The translations under genes and the position numbers were made by a program. Below are positions 55,501 through 64,000 of a stretch of 64,000 nucleotides of DNA, piece after piece (the first letter of the stretch is position 1; the number at the start of each line of letters is the position of its first letter). The DNA lies in contig JAEZCO010000094.1 in NCBI GenBank assembly GCA_023433505.1, positions 62,001 to 126,000 on the forward strand. Reading direction: 5' to 3'. Below the pieces are notes generated by a model. That model ran no database searches. It worked only from the letters and a program-made list of their open reading frames with translations, and was not told the origin of the DNA. This DNA is from Bacillota bacterium (GTDB lineage Bacteria > Bacillota > Clostridia > Acetivibrionales > DTU013).

Positions 55501-56895
55501 TCAGTTTGACAGCTTCGGCAATGCCACAATAAATTCCGACCCCTCATTGATCTTGCTCCGCACCTCCAGCTTTCCCTTGTGCGCCTCCACAATGGCCCTG
55601 GCTATGGTAAGCCCGATTCCCGCCCCTCCGGTCAGTTTATTCCTGGATTTATCCGCCCGGTAAAAGCGCTCGAAAATATTGGGGATATCCTCTGCGGGGA
55701 TGCCGTTTCCATTGTCCTTTATGATAATCTCTACGGTTTCTTCGCCGTCCTTGACCGCGATTTCCACCTTTCCCCCTTCGGGGGTATATTTCAAAGCATT
55801 GGACAGCAGATTCACAAGGACCTGGCTGATTTTGTCCCTATCTGCCGTTATGATCTCCTTCCGCCCATTGAAAGTCAGGCTGATCCCTTTATTGACAAAA
55901 TCGGTTTCAAAGTTCCTCATCAGGTGCCCGATAAGCTCGGAGACGTCAAAGACAGTCCTGTCGAGAATAAGGCTTTCCCCCTCATATCTGGCCAGCTTTT
56001 CAAGATCTCCCACCATCCTTTTTATCCTCAGGATTTCTTCATGGCAGCTTGTCAGCCGCTCCGTATCCGGCTCCCATATTCCGTCGATCATGGCTTCCAT
56101 ATGGCTTTGCAGCGTGGCAAGAGGCGTCCTTAATTCATGGGCAACATCCGCTGTCAGCCGCTTTCTCAGAATTTCCTGCTTTTCAAGAGTTTCCGCAAGA
56201 TTGTTTACGGTCTCCGTCAGCTGGTAGATTTCCTTCGTACTGGATTTCACCGTGGACCTGTCTCCAAAATACCCCTTCGCGATCATTTGCGCTGTGCTTA
56301 TAACCCTGGAAATGGGCCTGGCCAGCCACCTGGCCATCAATGTGCCGATGAGCAGCGACAAGAAAAGTGAAAATATCCCTACGATCATCAGTAAATTATT
56401 CAAAGTATTTATAAATGCGAGGTCGGTGTCATTAAAATAATAGGGGCCATAGTATCCTATTTCAACGGTCCCCACCTGGTTTAGCTCATAGGTCACCGCA
56501 TACTTGTTTTCCACATATCCGCCTTTCCAGTTTGAATAACGGCTGCTCATATTCTGGGCCATATGTGTGATCATCTGCTGGCACATACCGTTATTGTGCA
56601 CGGTTGCATCCCATATCATTTTACCGGAGGATTCCATCACTTTTATTATCATTCCCTGCTCAAGGGCATTAACGCCAATATTTTCAATGACGTCGGCATT
56701 CCATTCCCTATCGGTAGAGTATTGCTGACTAATCAGCGAGACCACTTCATTGTTTTTCCGGTCCTGATTTTCAATGACATAATCCTTGAAATGCTTTTCC
56801 AAAAATATATTTGAAAGTATACTGATGATAAATACGCAAATTAAGACTACCGAAAGATAAGATAAGGATAATTTTGTTCTCAAACTGTATTTCAT
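55501..56895 (-). CDS. Sensor histidine kinase (BaeS/PhoR type)
   Basis: About 464 aa from the ATG at 56895 (GGAGG upstream). Two membrane helices (about 8-30 and 160-185) flank an extracellular sensor, followed by HAMP, HisKA (HELRTPLATLQSH) and HATPase_c (NLLSNALKYTPEGGKVEIAV; DNGNGIPAED; GAGIGLTIARAI). Phosphorylates the OmpR-type regulator encoded upstream in the same operon. The signal is unknown. Confidence 0.93.
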   Translation of the reverse strand: MKYSLRTKLSLSYLSVVLICVFIISILSNIFLEKHFKDYVIENQDRKNNEVVSLISQQYSTDREWNADVIENIGVNALEQGMIIKVMESSGKMIWDATVHNNGMCQQMITHMAQNMSSRYSNWKGGYVENKYAVTYELNQVGTVEIGYYGPYYFNDTDLAFINTLNNLLMIVGIFSLFLSLLIGTLMARWLARPISRVISTAQMIAKGYFGDRSTVKSSTKEIYQLTETVNNLAETLEKQEILRKRLTADVAHELRTPLATLQSHMEAMIDGIWEPDTERLTSCHEEILRIKRMVGDLEKLARYEGESLILDRTVFDVSELIGHLMRNFETDFVNKGISLTFNGRKEIITADRDKISQVLVNLLSNALKYTPEGGKVEIAVKDGEETVEIIIKDNGNGIPAEDIPNIFERFYRADKSRNKLTGGAGIGLTIARAIVEAHKGKLEVRSKINEGSEFIVALPKLSN

Positions 56896-56919
56896 GCCCG
56901 CCTCCATGGTTTCCTTCCG

Positions 56920-57615
56920 CTACTCCCCGCCAAACCTGTACCCCACCCCGTGCACCGTTAAAATATACTTCGGAGCTCTCGGATCCTGCTCAATCTTTTG
57001 CCGCAGATTTTTTATATGCGTATCGATGGTCCTGTCATATCCGTTAAAATCCTCCCCCAGTACCAGGCAGATCAATTCCTCCCTCGTAAATGCCTTTGAG
57101 GGATATTTGACCAGGGCCATAAGGATTTTAAACTCATTGGGCGTAAGATTAGCCAGCACGCCATTCTTTTTTACTTCATATTTCAAGGGGTCGATTACCA
57201 GCTCATCCTTGTTGTAAACCAGGATGCCGGACAGCGGAGCCCCTTCCTCATCAAGCCTTCTCAACACGGCTGCGACTCTTGCCACAAGCTGCCTGGGACT
57301 GAAGGGTTTGGTTACATAATCGTCGGCCCCGATATTCAAGCCGTTTAAAATATCCTCTTCCTCTATCTTTGCAGTCAGCATGATAATGGGCACTCTGGAT
57401 TTTTTTCTCAGGATCTTACATATTTCCTCGCCGGAGATATCCGGAAGCATCAAATCCAAGACAACAAGTGCCGGACCGACTTTTTCAAAAACCTCCAACG
57501 CCTGCTTTCCGTCATAAGCCACACTCACGCGGTAGCCGCTGTTTTCAAGATAGGATTTGACAACTTCGACGATTTTAGGTTCATCGTCCACCACAAGAAT
57601 TTTCTTTTCCACCAT
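56920..57615 (-). CDS. OmpR/PhoB-type response regulator
   Basis: 231 aa. Receiver domain (1-118) with VDDE, phospho-acceptor Asp in VVLDLMLPD and Lys in VTKPF, then a winged-helix DNA-binding domain (130-228; LTPNEFKILMALVKYPSKAF, HIKNLRQKIEQDPR, VHGVGYRF). It lies 24 bp ahead of its kinase gene. Confidence 0.95.
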   Translation of the reverse strand: MVEKKILVVDDEPKIVEVVKSYLENSGYRVSVAYDGKQALEVFEKVGPALVVLDLMLPDISGEEICKILRKKSRVPIIMLTAKIEEEDILNGLNIGADDYVTKPFSPRQLVARVAAVLRRLDEEGAPLSGILVYNKDELVIDPLKYEVKKNGVLANLTPNEFKILMALVKYPSKAFTREELICLVLGEDFNGYDRTIDTHIKNLRQKIEQDPRAPKYILTVHGVGYRFGGE

Positions 57616-57853
57616 GACAGCCTCCGCCTATCCACCGCAGTATCATTTACATTTATACTTACTTATTGTACACCATTTTCTATCTTTCCAACAGCGATTT
57701 TAGCCGCCGGTATACGCTTAGCATCTTATGTGTAAACTTGCTGCTCACAAGGAGCGTATGGTTTTATATCCAAACATCAGAGGCCGGAAGCCACGTTTTA
57801 TCGCCTCCGGCCTTACATTTGCCAGTTCATTGATTTCACCCAAGCCCATGTGT

Positions 57854-58375
57854 CTACTGCTTATTCCAATTGGCAAACAATTCCTTGTTCGCTTCCAGAA
57901 AATCTTTTGCTATCACGATGTTCGCACCGTCGTCCGTTTTGTTTTCCTCCATGATGGGGACCGGGTTGCAGCCGCCTTTGATCACTTCAATCTGGTCAAG
58001 CTTGAACCGGTTGCCGCAGTTCTGACAGACCAATTCATCCCCTTCCTGCTTATAGTAGCCTTTTCCCGAGTTAAAGCATACCTGGCAGGTGTTGAATGCA
58101 GTCCTTATGGTCCCATCACTGGCTTTTACCGCCAAAACCTCCATCTTGGTTTTACCTGCCTTATAGGGATAGAACTTAACGGTTCCGGTTATATCGCTTT
58201 TAACGATTTTTATCTCCCCGGATGCGGCTGCCGCATCGGGTGTCCCGGGGGAAAGAGCTTTTACCAGCACATATCCAAGGATTAATAACCCCAGTACAAC
58301 GACAATGAGATAGCTTTTCCCGCCGGATTTGGCTGCCGGCTGCGACTTTTTCCCTTTTTTATTCACTCCGCTCAT
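57854..58375 (-). CDS. DUF2318 membrane-anchored cysteine-rich protein
   Basis: 173 aa. A basic N-terminal tail and one membrane helix (about 22-42), then an extracytoplasmic DUF2318 domain with CxxC pairs (TCQVCFNSGKGYY, VCQNCGNRFKLD) and the GGCNPVPI motif. DUF2318 proteins often go with iron import or redox systems; the exact role is unknown. ATG behind AAAGGGG. A GC-rich hairpin (about 57780-57815) downstream may terminate it. Confidence 0.85.
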   Translation of the reverse strand: MSGVNKKGKKSQPAAKSGGKSYLIVVVLGLLILGYVLVKALSPGTPDAAAASGEIKIVKSDITGTVKFYPYKAGKTKMEVLAVKASDGTIRTAFNTCQVCFNSGKGYYKQEGDELVCQNCGNRFKLDQIEVIKGGCNPVPIMEENKTDDGANIVIAKDFLEANKELFANWNKQ

Positions 58376-58449
58376 TTGAATATCCCCTTTATTGATTGAT
58401 TTGTTTGAAGTTTACCATGAAGATATGTAGATTTTATGAAGAAGAAAAA

Positions 58450-58500
58450 AAATAGGCCTTTCAAATCATACAGTATCATACAATTCAAACAGGCCTATTT
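58450..58500 (-). terminator. Terminator of the glycolytic operon
   Basis: AAATAGGCCT (58450-58459) pairs with AGGCCTATTT (58491-58500); on the minus strand it is followed by a run of T (TTTTTTT). It is 140 bp after the gpmI stop. Confidence 0.75.
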
Positions 58501-58639
58501 GATAGGAATCTATTTTATTCCTGAAAGCAGTCTGCCGGCAAAACTTTAACGGCTTGATTCAAAGAAAATTTGCCGGTTGTAGACAAATTTCCTTACAGCC
58601 GCGGAGTCTCACCGGGGCGAGGGACATTTTTGAGCCTCA

Positions 58640-60175
58640 TTATTTCTCTATCAGCGACTGTCCCGTCATTTCCGACGGTTTATCCAATCCGAGGATGTCC
58701 AGGATCGTAGGCGCCAGGTCGGCAAGTCTGCCTTCCTTAAGCTTTACGCCATGAAGTCCCACGCCTATTAGCGGAACCACATTGGTAGTATGTGCGGTAA
58801 AAGGACCGCAGGTATCGTAATCAATCATTTGCTCTGCGTTGCCATGATCCGCAGTCACCAGCGCTATTCCGCCCTGCTCCAGCACTGCGGATACCACCTT
58901 GCCCAGGCACTCGTCCACTGCCTCCACCGCCGCCTTCGCAGCATTGAAAACACCTGTATGGCCTACCATATCACAATTTGCAAAGTTCAGCACAATAACG
59001 TCATAATCCTTTGCGTTTATCCTTTTAACGGCTTCTTCCGCCACTTCATAGGCACTCATTTCAGGCTTCAGGTCATAGGTGGCAACTTTGGGCGAAGGGA
59101 TCAGCGCCCTGTCCTCCCCTTCATACATGGCTTCCACGCCGCCATTGAAAAAGAAGGTAACGTGGGCATACTTCTCGGTTTCGGCAATACGTAGCTGTCT
59201 GTAGCCAAGGCGGCTGATATATTCTCCAAAGGTATTGGTAAGGCTTTCCGGCTTGAAAGCTACCGTCACATTGGGCATGGTTTTGTCATATTGGGTCATG
59301 CATACATAATTCAGCGGGAAGAGGCCCTTTGGCCTGTCAAAGCCTTTAAATTCAGCATCGACAAAGGTCCTGGAGATCTCCCTTGCCCTGTCCGGCCTGA
59401 AATTGAAAAATATCACCGAATCTTTGGCATCAATTACCGCCGTAGGCTTATTGCCTTCCAAAATTACCGTAGGTTTTACGAATTCATCAAATTCTTCTCT
59501 GGCGTAGGACTCGGATACCGCCTGTACGGCCGTGGCAGCTGTAAGTCCCTGGCCCAGCACCATGGCGTCATATGCCTGCTTGACCCGCTCCCACCGGTTA
59601 TCTCTGTCCATGGCAAAATATCTGCCCATAACACTGGCAATCTTGCCGACGCCGATTTCCGCCAGCTTGTTTTCAAGTTCTTCCACAAAGCCTTTGGCAC
59701 TGTTGGGAGGAACATCCCTTCCGTCAAAGAAGCAATGAATGAAAACATCCTTCAGCCCCTGTCTTTTCGCCAGCTCTATAAGCGCATACAGGTGAGTGTT
59801 ATGGCTGTGTACGCCGCCATCGGACAATAGTCCGAACAAATGCAGCCTGGTATTGTTTTTTTTGCAATTTTCGATGGCTTCCAGGAATTCCTTTTTGTCA
59901 AAAAAGTCCCCGTCCTCAATGGATTTTGTAATCCTTGTGAGTTCCTGATAGACGATCCTTCCGGCGCCCATATTGGTATGGCCCACCTCGGAATTGCCCA
60001 TCTGGCCCCTGGGCAGCCCCACATCCATGCCGCTGGTGTGGACGACATTGTTTGGATATTCCGTCATATACCTGTCGATATTGGGTTTTTTAGCAGCCGC
60101 TACGGCATTTCCCTCTTCACATTTGTTGATGCCGAAGCCGTCGAGAATAATTAGTGCAACAAGTTTGTCTTTCAT
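58640..60175 (-). CDS. gpmI: 2,3-bisphosphoglycerate-independent phosphoglycerate mutase
   Basis: 511 aa, usual length. Alkaline-phosphatase fold with metal/active-site segments: LIILDGFGIN (Asp), MGNSEVGHTNMGAGR (active-site Ser), HCFFDGRDVPPNS, NFRPDRAREIS, NCDMVGHTG and TADHGNAEQM. It interconverts 3- and 2-phosphoglycerate in the cytoplasm, using Mn2+. Last gene of the gapA - pgk/tpi - gpmI operon. Confidence 0.98.
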   Translation of the reverse strand: MKDKLVALIILDGFGINKCEEGNAVAAAKKPNIDRYMTEYPNNVVHTSGMDVGLPRGQMGNSEVGHTNMGAGRIVYQELTRITKSIEDGDFFDKKEFLEAIENCKKNNTRLHLFGLLSDGGVHSHNTHLYALIELAKRQGLKDVFIHCFFDGRDVPPNSAKGFVEELENKLAEIGVGKIASVMGRYFAMDRDNRWERVKQAYDAMVLGQGLTAATAVQAVSESYAREEFDEFVKPTVILEGNKPTAVIDAKDSVIFFNFRPDRAREISRTFVDAEFKGFDRPKGLFPLNYVCMTQYDKTMPNVTVAFKPESLTNTFGEYISRLGYRQLRIAETEKYAHVTFFFNGGVEAMYEGEDRALIPSPKVATYDLKPEMSAYEVAEEAVKRINAKDYDVIVLNFANCDMVGHTGVFNAAKAAVEAVDECLGKVVSAVLEQGGIALVTADHGNAEQMIDYDTCGPFTAHTTNVVPLIGVGLHGVKLKEGRLADLAPTILDILGLDKPSEMTGQSLIEK

Positions 60176-60285
60176 TTTAAACCTCCCGTGTCCATAAATC
60201 TAATCTATCTAAGTGCAATAGCCAAAAAACCTTTCAAATGTGTAAAAGGGCGGATATAGAATCCGCCCCTACAGAACTGCATAAG

Positions 60286-62235
60286 TTATATCTTATCGAA
60301 TTTGGCGATCTTTTCGAAATCGTCCAGCTTGAGGCTGGCTCCGCCAACAAGGCCGCCGTCGATATCAGACATTGCAAACAGCTCTCCTGCATTTGCAGCG
60401 GTTACGCTTCCGCCATACTGAACGCGGACAGCCGTTGCCACTTCTTCTCCATAAAGAGCTTTGACAGTTTCCCGGATAATGCTGCAAACTTCATTTGCCT
60501 GTTCATTGGTAGCTGTCTTTCCGGTGCCTATAGCCCAGATGGGTTCATAAGCAATAACAAGGTTCTTTACCTGCTCTTCCGCTAAACCGAGAAGGCCTAT
60601 TTTCACCTGATATCTTACCAGGTCTGCAGTAACGCCCTGTTCTCTTTGCGTAAGGGTTTCGCCGCAGCACAGGATGGGCTTCAGTCCGTATTTGAATGCC
60701 GCATGAACCTTTTTGTTCACGGTTTCATCCGTTTCAGCAAAATACTGTCTTCTTTCGGAGTGTCCTATGATCACATACTCCACACCCAGATCCACCAGCA
60801 TGGAGCCGGAGATTTCGCCTGTGAAGGCGCCCTTTTCCTCCCAATGGAAGTTCTGGGCTCCTACCTTGACATTGGAACCGGCCGCAGCCTTGACAGCATC
60901 CGGCAGGCAGACAAAGGGAACGCAAACCACTACTTCTGCGGCGGCGTCTGTAACTCTTGGCTTTAATGCCTCGATAAACTCAGCGGCTTCCTTTGCCGTC
61001 TTATTCATTTTCCAGTTGCCGGCAGCGATCTTTTTTCTGGGGTTCTTGTCCAGCAATACTGCGATTCCGGGAAGCTCCTTGCCTTCAAGGAATTCCAGGG
61101 AAGCGCCGCCGCCTGTGGAAATGTGCGTGATCTTATCTGCAAAGCCCAGCTGCTCAACTGCCGCAGCGGAATCTCCGCCGCCTACGATGGAAATAGCGCC
61201 GGATTCGGCAACTGCTCTTGCAATTTCCCTGGTACCTGTGGCGAAGTTGGGGAATTCGAATACGCCCATGGGGCCATTCCATACAATGGTTTTCGCTTTC
61301 TTTATTTCCTTGGAGAACTTCTCAATGGTAAGAGAACCGATGTCCATCCCCATCCAGCCGTCAGGCATATCGTCGGAAGGAACATATTTGTGGTCGGTAT
61401 CGTTTTTAAATTCCTTGCCTACGATACTTCCGATGGGCAGCATCAGATTTACGCCTTTCTTCTCGGCTTTTTCAAGCAATGCCTTTGCGAGGTCAACCTT
61501 GTCGTCTTCGCAAATGGAATTTCCTATTCTATACCCTTTTGCCTTAAGGAAAGTATATGCCATACCGCCGCCGATGATGAGGGTATCTACTTTATCGATC
61601 AGATTTTCAATTACAAGGATCTTGTCTGAAACCTTGGCTCCGCCCAGTATTGCAACAAAGGGTCTTGCAGGATGGGAAAGGGCTTTACCCATGACGTCGA
61701 TTTCCTTGCTTATAAGATATCCGCATACCGCAGGGAGATAATCTGCCAGTCCGGCTGTGGACGCATGGGCCCTGTGTGCCGTACCGAAAGCATCATTTAC
61801 ATAGATTTCAGCCAGAGTGGACAGTTCCTTTGCGAAAGCAGGGTCATTCTTCTCTTCTTCCTTATGGAACCTGACATTTTCAAGCATCAGCACTTCGCCG
61901 TCTTTTAATGCGGCAGCCTTGGCCTTTGCATCCGGGCCGATAACATCGGAAGCCATGATCACCGGCTTCTTAAGCAGCTCGCTGAGCTTTTCCGCCGTGG
62001 GCTTCATGCTGAATTTAGCTTCCGGTCCGTTCTTGGGCCTTCCCAGGTGGGAAACCAGTATTGTCTTTGCGCCATTGTCAATCAGGTATCTGATGGTGGG
62101 CAGAGCACCTACAATTCTCTTGTCGTCGGTTATTTTAAGGTTTTCATCCAGCGGAACATTGAAATCAACCCTTACAATTACTTTTTTACCTTTTACGTCG
62201 ATATCTTCAATTGTTTTTTTGTTGTACAACGCCAT
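60286..62235 (-). CDS. pgk-tpi: Phosphoglycerate kinase / triosephosphate isomerase fusion
   Basis: About 649 aa from the ATG at 62235 (AAGGAG 9 nt upstream). Residues 1-395 are complete phosphoglycerate kinase (VRVDFNVPLD, SHLGRPKNG, LGGAKVSDK, GGGDSAAAVEQ). The isomerase begins right after the join at about 400 (RKKIAAGNWKMNKT), with catalytic Lys409, His492 (IIGHSERRQYF) and Glu564 (AYEPIWAIGTG). No stop codon, frameshift site or linker is visible between the two, so a single bifunctional enzyme is made, as in Thermotoga. It joins two consecutive steps around glyceraldehyde 3-phosphate. Confidence 0.97.
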   Translation of the reverse strand: MALYNKKTIEDIDVKGKKVIVRVDFNVPLDENLKITDDKRIVGALPTIRYLIDNGAKTILVSHLGRPKNGPEAKFSMKPTAEKLSELLKKPVIMASDVIGPDAKAKAAALKDGEVLMLENVRFHKEEEKNDPAFAKELSTLAEIYVNDAFGTAHRAHASTAGLADYLPAVCGYLISKEIDVMGKALSHPARPFVAILGGAKVSDKILVIENLIDKVDTLIIGGGMAYTFLKAKGYRIGNSICEDDKVDLAKALLEKAEKKGVNLMLPIGSIVGKEFKNDTDHKYVPSDDMPDGWMGMDIGSLTIEKFSKEIKKAKTIVWNGPMGVFEFPNFATGTREIARAVAESGAISIVGGGDSAAAVEQLGFADKITHISTGGGASLEFLEGKELPGIAVLLDKNPRKKIAAGNWKMNKTAKEAAEFIEALKPRVTDAAAEVVVCVPFVCLPDAVKAAAGSNVKVGAQNFHWEEKGAFTGEISGSMLVDLGVEYVIIGHSERRQYFAETDETVNKKVHAAFKYGLKPILCCGETLTQREQGVTADLVRYQVKIGLLGLAEEQVKNLVIAYEPIWAIGTGKTATNEQANEVCSIIRETVKALYGEEVATAVRVQYGGSVTAANAGELFAMSDIDGGLVGGASLKLDDFEKIAKFDKI

Positions 62236-62260
62236 TCTATTCATCTCCTTAAATAATTTA

Positions 62261-62310
62261 AAGGTCCACCCTGCAACCACTCACTTAAGGTAAGGGCAAG
62301 AGTGGACCTT
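62261..62310 (-). other. Intercistronic hairpin between gapA and pgk-tpi
   Basis: AAGGTCCAC (62261-62269) pairs with GTGGACCTT (62302-62310), just ahead of the pgk-tpi ribosome site. It is not followed by a clear T run. A likely RNA-processing or stabilising structure that adjusts gapA relative to downstream genes. Confidence 0.5.
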
Positions 62311-62361
62311 ATTAGTCCCAACAAGGTATTTATGCTGCGGGGAATGTCCCCCGTCTTTTAA

Positions 62362-63372
62362 TTACTTTGCATCTACCTTCGCCATGTGGGTCAACAAGTC
62401 AACAACCTTGTTTGAATAACCCCATTCGTTGTCATACCAGGAAACAAGCTTGACGAAGTTGCCGTTCAATGCGATACCTGCGCCTGCATCAAATATGGAG
62501 GTGCGTGCATCGTGGATGAAATCGGTGGATACAACCAGGTCTTCCGTGTATCCGAGTATGCCTTTGAGCTCATTCTCGGAAGCGTTCTTGATAGCGCCCT
62601 TGATTTCATCATAAGTCGCTGCTTTTTCCAAACGCACTGTCAAATCTACAACGGATACGTCAGCGGTAGGAACTCTGAAAGCCATACCGGTAAGTTTGCC
62701 GTTCAATTCGGGGATAACCTTTCCTACAGCCTTGGCTGCTCCGGTGGAGGAAGGAATAATGTTGTTGAGGATGGAACGTCCGCCTCTCCAATCCTTGTTG
62801 GAAGGAGCGTCAACAGTCTTCTGGGTGTTGGTGGCCGCATGGACTGTGGTCATCAAGCCTTCAACAATACCGAATTTGTCATTGATAACCTTTGCTAAAG
62901 GAGCCAGACAGTTAGTGGTGCAGGAAGCGTTGGATACCACGGTCATGTCCTTTGTGTATTTTTCCTGGTTAACGCCCATAACGAACATTGGAGCGTCATT
63001 TGAGGGAGCGCTGATAACTACCTTCTTTGCGCCGCCTTTGAAGTGGGCGGATGCCTTTTCAACCGTAGTGAAAACGCCTGTGGATTCTACTACATATTCC
63101 GCTCCACAGCCGGCCCAATTGATTTCAGCCGGATCCTTTGCTGCAAATACTGCGATTTCCTTGCCATTAACAACCAGCTTGTCACCGTTGATATCAATGG
63201 TGCCGTTAAACTGGCCATGAACCGTATCGTACTGCAACATATATTTCATGTACGCGAGATCAATAAACGGGTCGTTTATACCCTTTACTTCTACTTCCGG
63301 ATTTTCAATCGCCGCTCTGAAAACCAGACGTCCGATTCTTCCGAATCCGTTAATACCCATTTTTACTGCCAT
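62362..63372 (-). CDS. gapA: Glyceraldehyde-3-phosphate dehydrogenase
   Basis: 336 aa from the ATG at 63372 (GGGAGG 9 nt upstream; the TTG at 63378 is too close). NAD-binding GINGFGRIGRLVF, catalytic Cys151 in SNASCTTNCLAP and C-terminal WYDNEWGYSNKVVDL. Glycolytic enzyme, first in the operon with the pgk-tpi fusion and gpmI. Confidence 0.98.
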   Translation of the reverse strand: MAVKMGINGFGRIGRLVFRAAIENPEVEVKGINDPFIDLAYMKYMLQYDTVHGQFNGTIDINGDKLVVNGKEIAVFAAKDPAEINWAGCGAEYVVESTGVFTTVEKASAHFKGGAKKVVISAPSNDAPMFVMGVNQEKYTKDMTVVSNASCTTNCLAPLAKVINDKFGIVEGLMTTVHAATNTQKTVDAPSNKDWRGGRSILNNIIPSSTGAAKAVGKVIPELNGKLTGMAFRVPTADVSVVDLTVRLEKAATYDEIKGAIKNASENELKGILGYTEDLVVSTDFIHDARTSIFDAGAGIALNGNFVKLVSWYDNEWGYSNKVVDLLTHMAKVDAK

Positions 63373-63600
63373 TGTCAAATACCTCCCATAATTTAAATGT
63401 GTGAAAGACCAGCCGGTCTCCTTACATTCATGCTTAATTATTCATCAATTGGATAAGTTATCCCAAATCACAACTATTTTATATTATTTCATAGTGATTT
63501 TCAATACTTAAAAATAAATAAATTAATTTTTTAACAATGTCCTTATACCATGTTCAGGGCATACTGTCCTTATCATCCTGCTGAATATAGTATCCAGAAT

Positions 63601-64000
63601 TCAATAGGGATATACAGTATACTTATCAATCATTTTTACCGGATTATACGACAATTTGGCTTTCCGCAGTCCCTCAATCCCCAGGTCTTGCTCACGGTTG
63701 ACATACAGAGCGTCCTTCCACTCATTCTCCAGGAACTGCTGGTTTATCAGGGTGTATAGGCCTTGAATTTCTGTGTTGGCTTTTTCGATATGTATTACGA
63801 CAGTATCGCCGTTCAGCATTTCACCTGCAGTGAAAGCTTCATAGGTGCCATTGACTGAGATTAAAGCGCCTTTACACCCGAGATACTTGAAATTGTTCAA
63901 CAGCTCCATATTGGCCTTGCGCTCACAATAATCCCCATCCTGGCAGCTGCAGTTTTTTTCCTTGCACCAGGCTTCCATTATTCTGCTGCACTCGCCTATC
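63601..64000 (-). CDS. DUF2156 protein (5' part outside window)
   Basis: The frame is open to the right edge, so the true start is outside; a Met at 63978 is internal. The last about 130 residues show the C-terminal GNAT-like half of DUF2156 proteins (phosphatidylglycerol lysyltransferase-like): LINQQFLENEW, YVNREQDLGIEGLRKAKLSY, then MIDKYTVYP. It includes a cysteine-rich stretch (WCKEKNCSCQDGDYCERK). Function not known in detail. Confidence 0.8.
   Translation of the reverse strand, partial: IGECSRIMEAWCKEKNCSCQDGDYCERKANMELLNNFKYLGCKGALISVNGTYEAFTAGEMLNGDTVVIHIEKANTEIQGLYTLINQQFLENEWKDALYVNREQDLGIEGLRKAKLSYNPVKMIDKYTVYPY

Noticed and set aside
60713..61741. 342-codon plus-strand frame opposite pgk-tpi
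   Set aside because: Shadow of a highly conserved glycolytic gene; serine/proline-rich antisense product without motifs.
1..64000. CRISPR arrays, tRNA or rRNA genes, transposase genes
   Set aside because: No regular spaced repeats, no cloverleaf or rRNA signature and no transposase-like frame was seen on either strand.

Overview
The window looks like the chromosome of an anaerobic, plant-polysaccharide-degrading Clostridia member. This is inferred from cohesin/dockerin modules, YesM/YesN-type two-component systems, strong AGGAGG ribosome binding sites, TTG/GTG starts, a bacteriohemerythrin, corrinoid methyltransferases and a gap-(pgk-tpi)-gpmI operon. A Clostridium cluster III-like bacterium is a reasonable guess, but the species cannot be named from the sequence.

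Region 1 (1-25.7 kb) is a hemicellulose/pectin module. It holds a truncated secreted discoidin-Ig-cohesin protein, a secreted esterase with cohesin, FIVAR and dockerin parts, a sugar ABC importer (binding protein and two permeases) co-directional with a YesM/YesN pair, an AraC regulator divergent from a GH51 arabinofuranosidase, a second YesM/YesN pair, an FG-GAP/VCBS-like protein, a bacteriohemerythrin, a PAS-GGDEF-EAL protein, and a GH106-like glycosidase divergent from an AraC/cupin regulator. Two promoters here, of the importer and of the esterase, share the same GTAAAAAT-N12-GTAAAAAT-N29-TATAAT layout and probably form the regulon of the first YesN.

Region 2 (25.8-37.5 kb) is an accessory stretch with several broken genes: an EFR1-type ferredoxin/flavodoxin protein, an SDR-like protein with a TetR relic, two frameshifted acetyltransferases, an intact acetyltransferase with an unusual C-terminal domain, small unknown proteins, a huge hybrid histidine kinase split by a one-base frameshift, an AraC relic, and a fructosamine-kinase-like protein.

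Region 3 (37.5-55.3 kb) is the most interesting part. A long co-directional minus-strand cluster joins sulfur-amino-acid genes (metA, an Rrf2/CymR-like regulator, metY, a second Cys/Met PLP enzyme, cysK) to a taurine/sulfonate-type ABC transporter, a corrinoid protein, three MtaA-type methyltransferases, a corrinoid activator (RACo), a DUF1847 protein, and a pair of nitrogenase-like NifD/NifK homologues that keep all six P-cluster cysteines. No NifH-like reductase is present. The layout suggests import of a methylated sulfur compound, corrinoid demethylation and/or reductive C-S cleavage, and capture of sulfide or methanethiol by MetY on O-acetylhomoserine made by MetA. It resembles in principle the methylthio-alkane reductase systems of other bacteria but with a distinct gene set.

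Region 4 (55.5-64 kb) is housekeeping: an OmpR-type two-component system, a DUF2318 protein, a glycolytic operon gapA - pgk/tpi fusion - gpmI with its terminator, and the C-terminal part of a DUF2156 protein running off the right edge.
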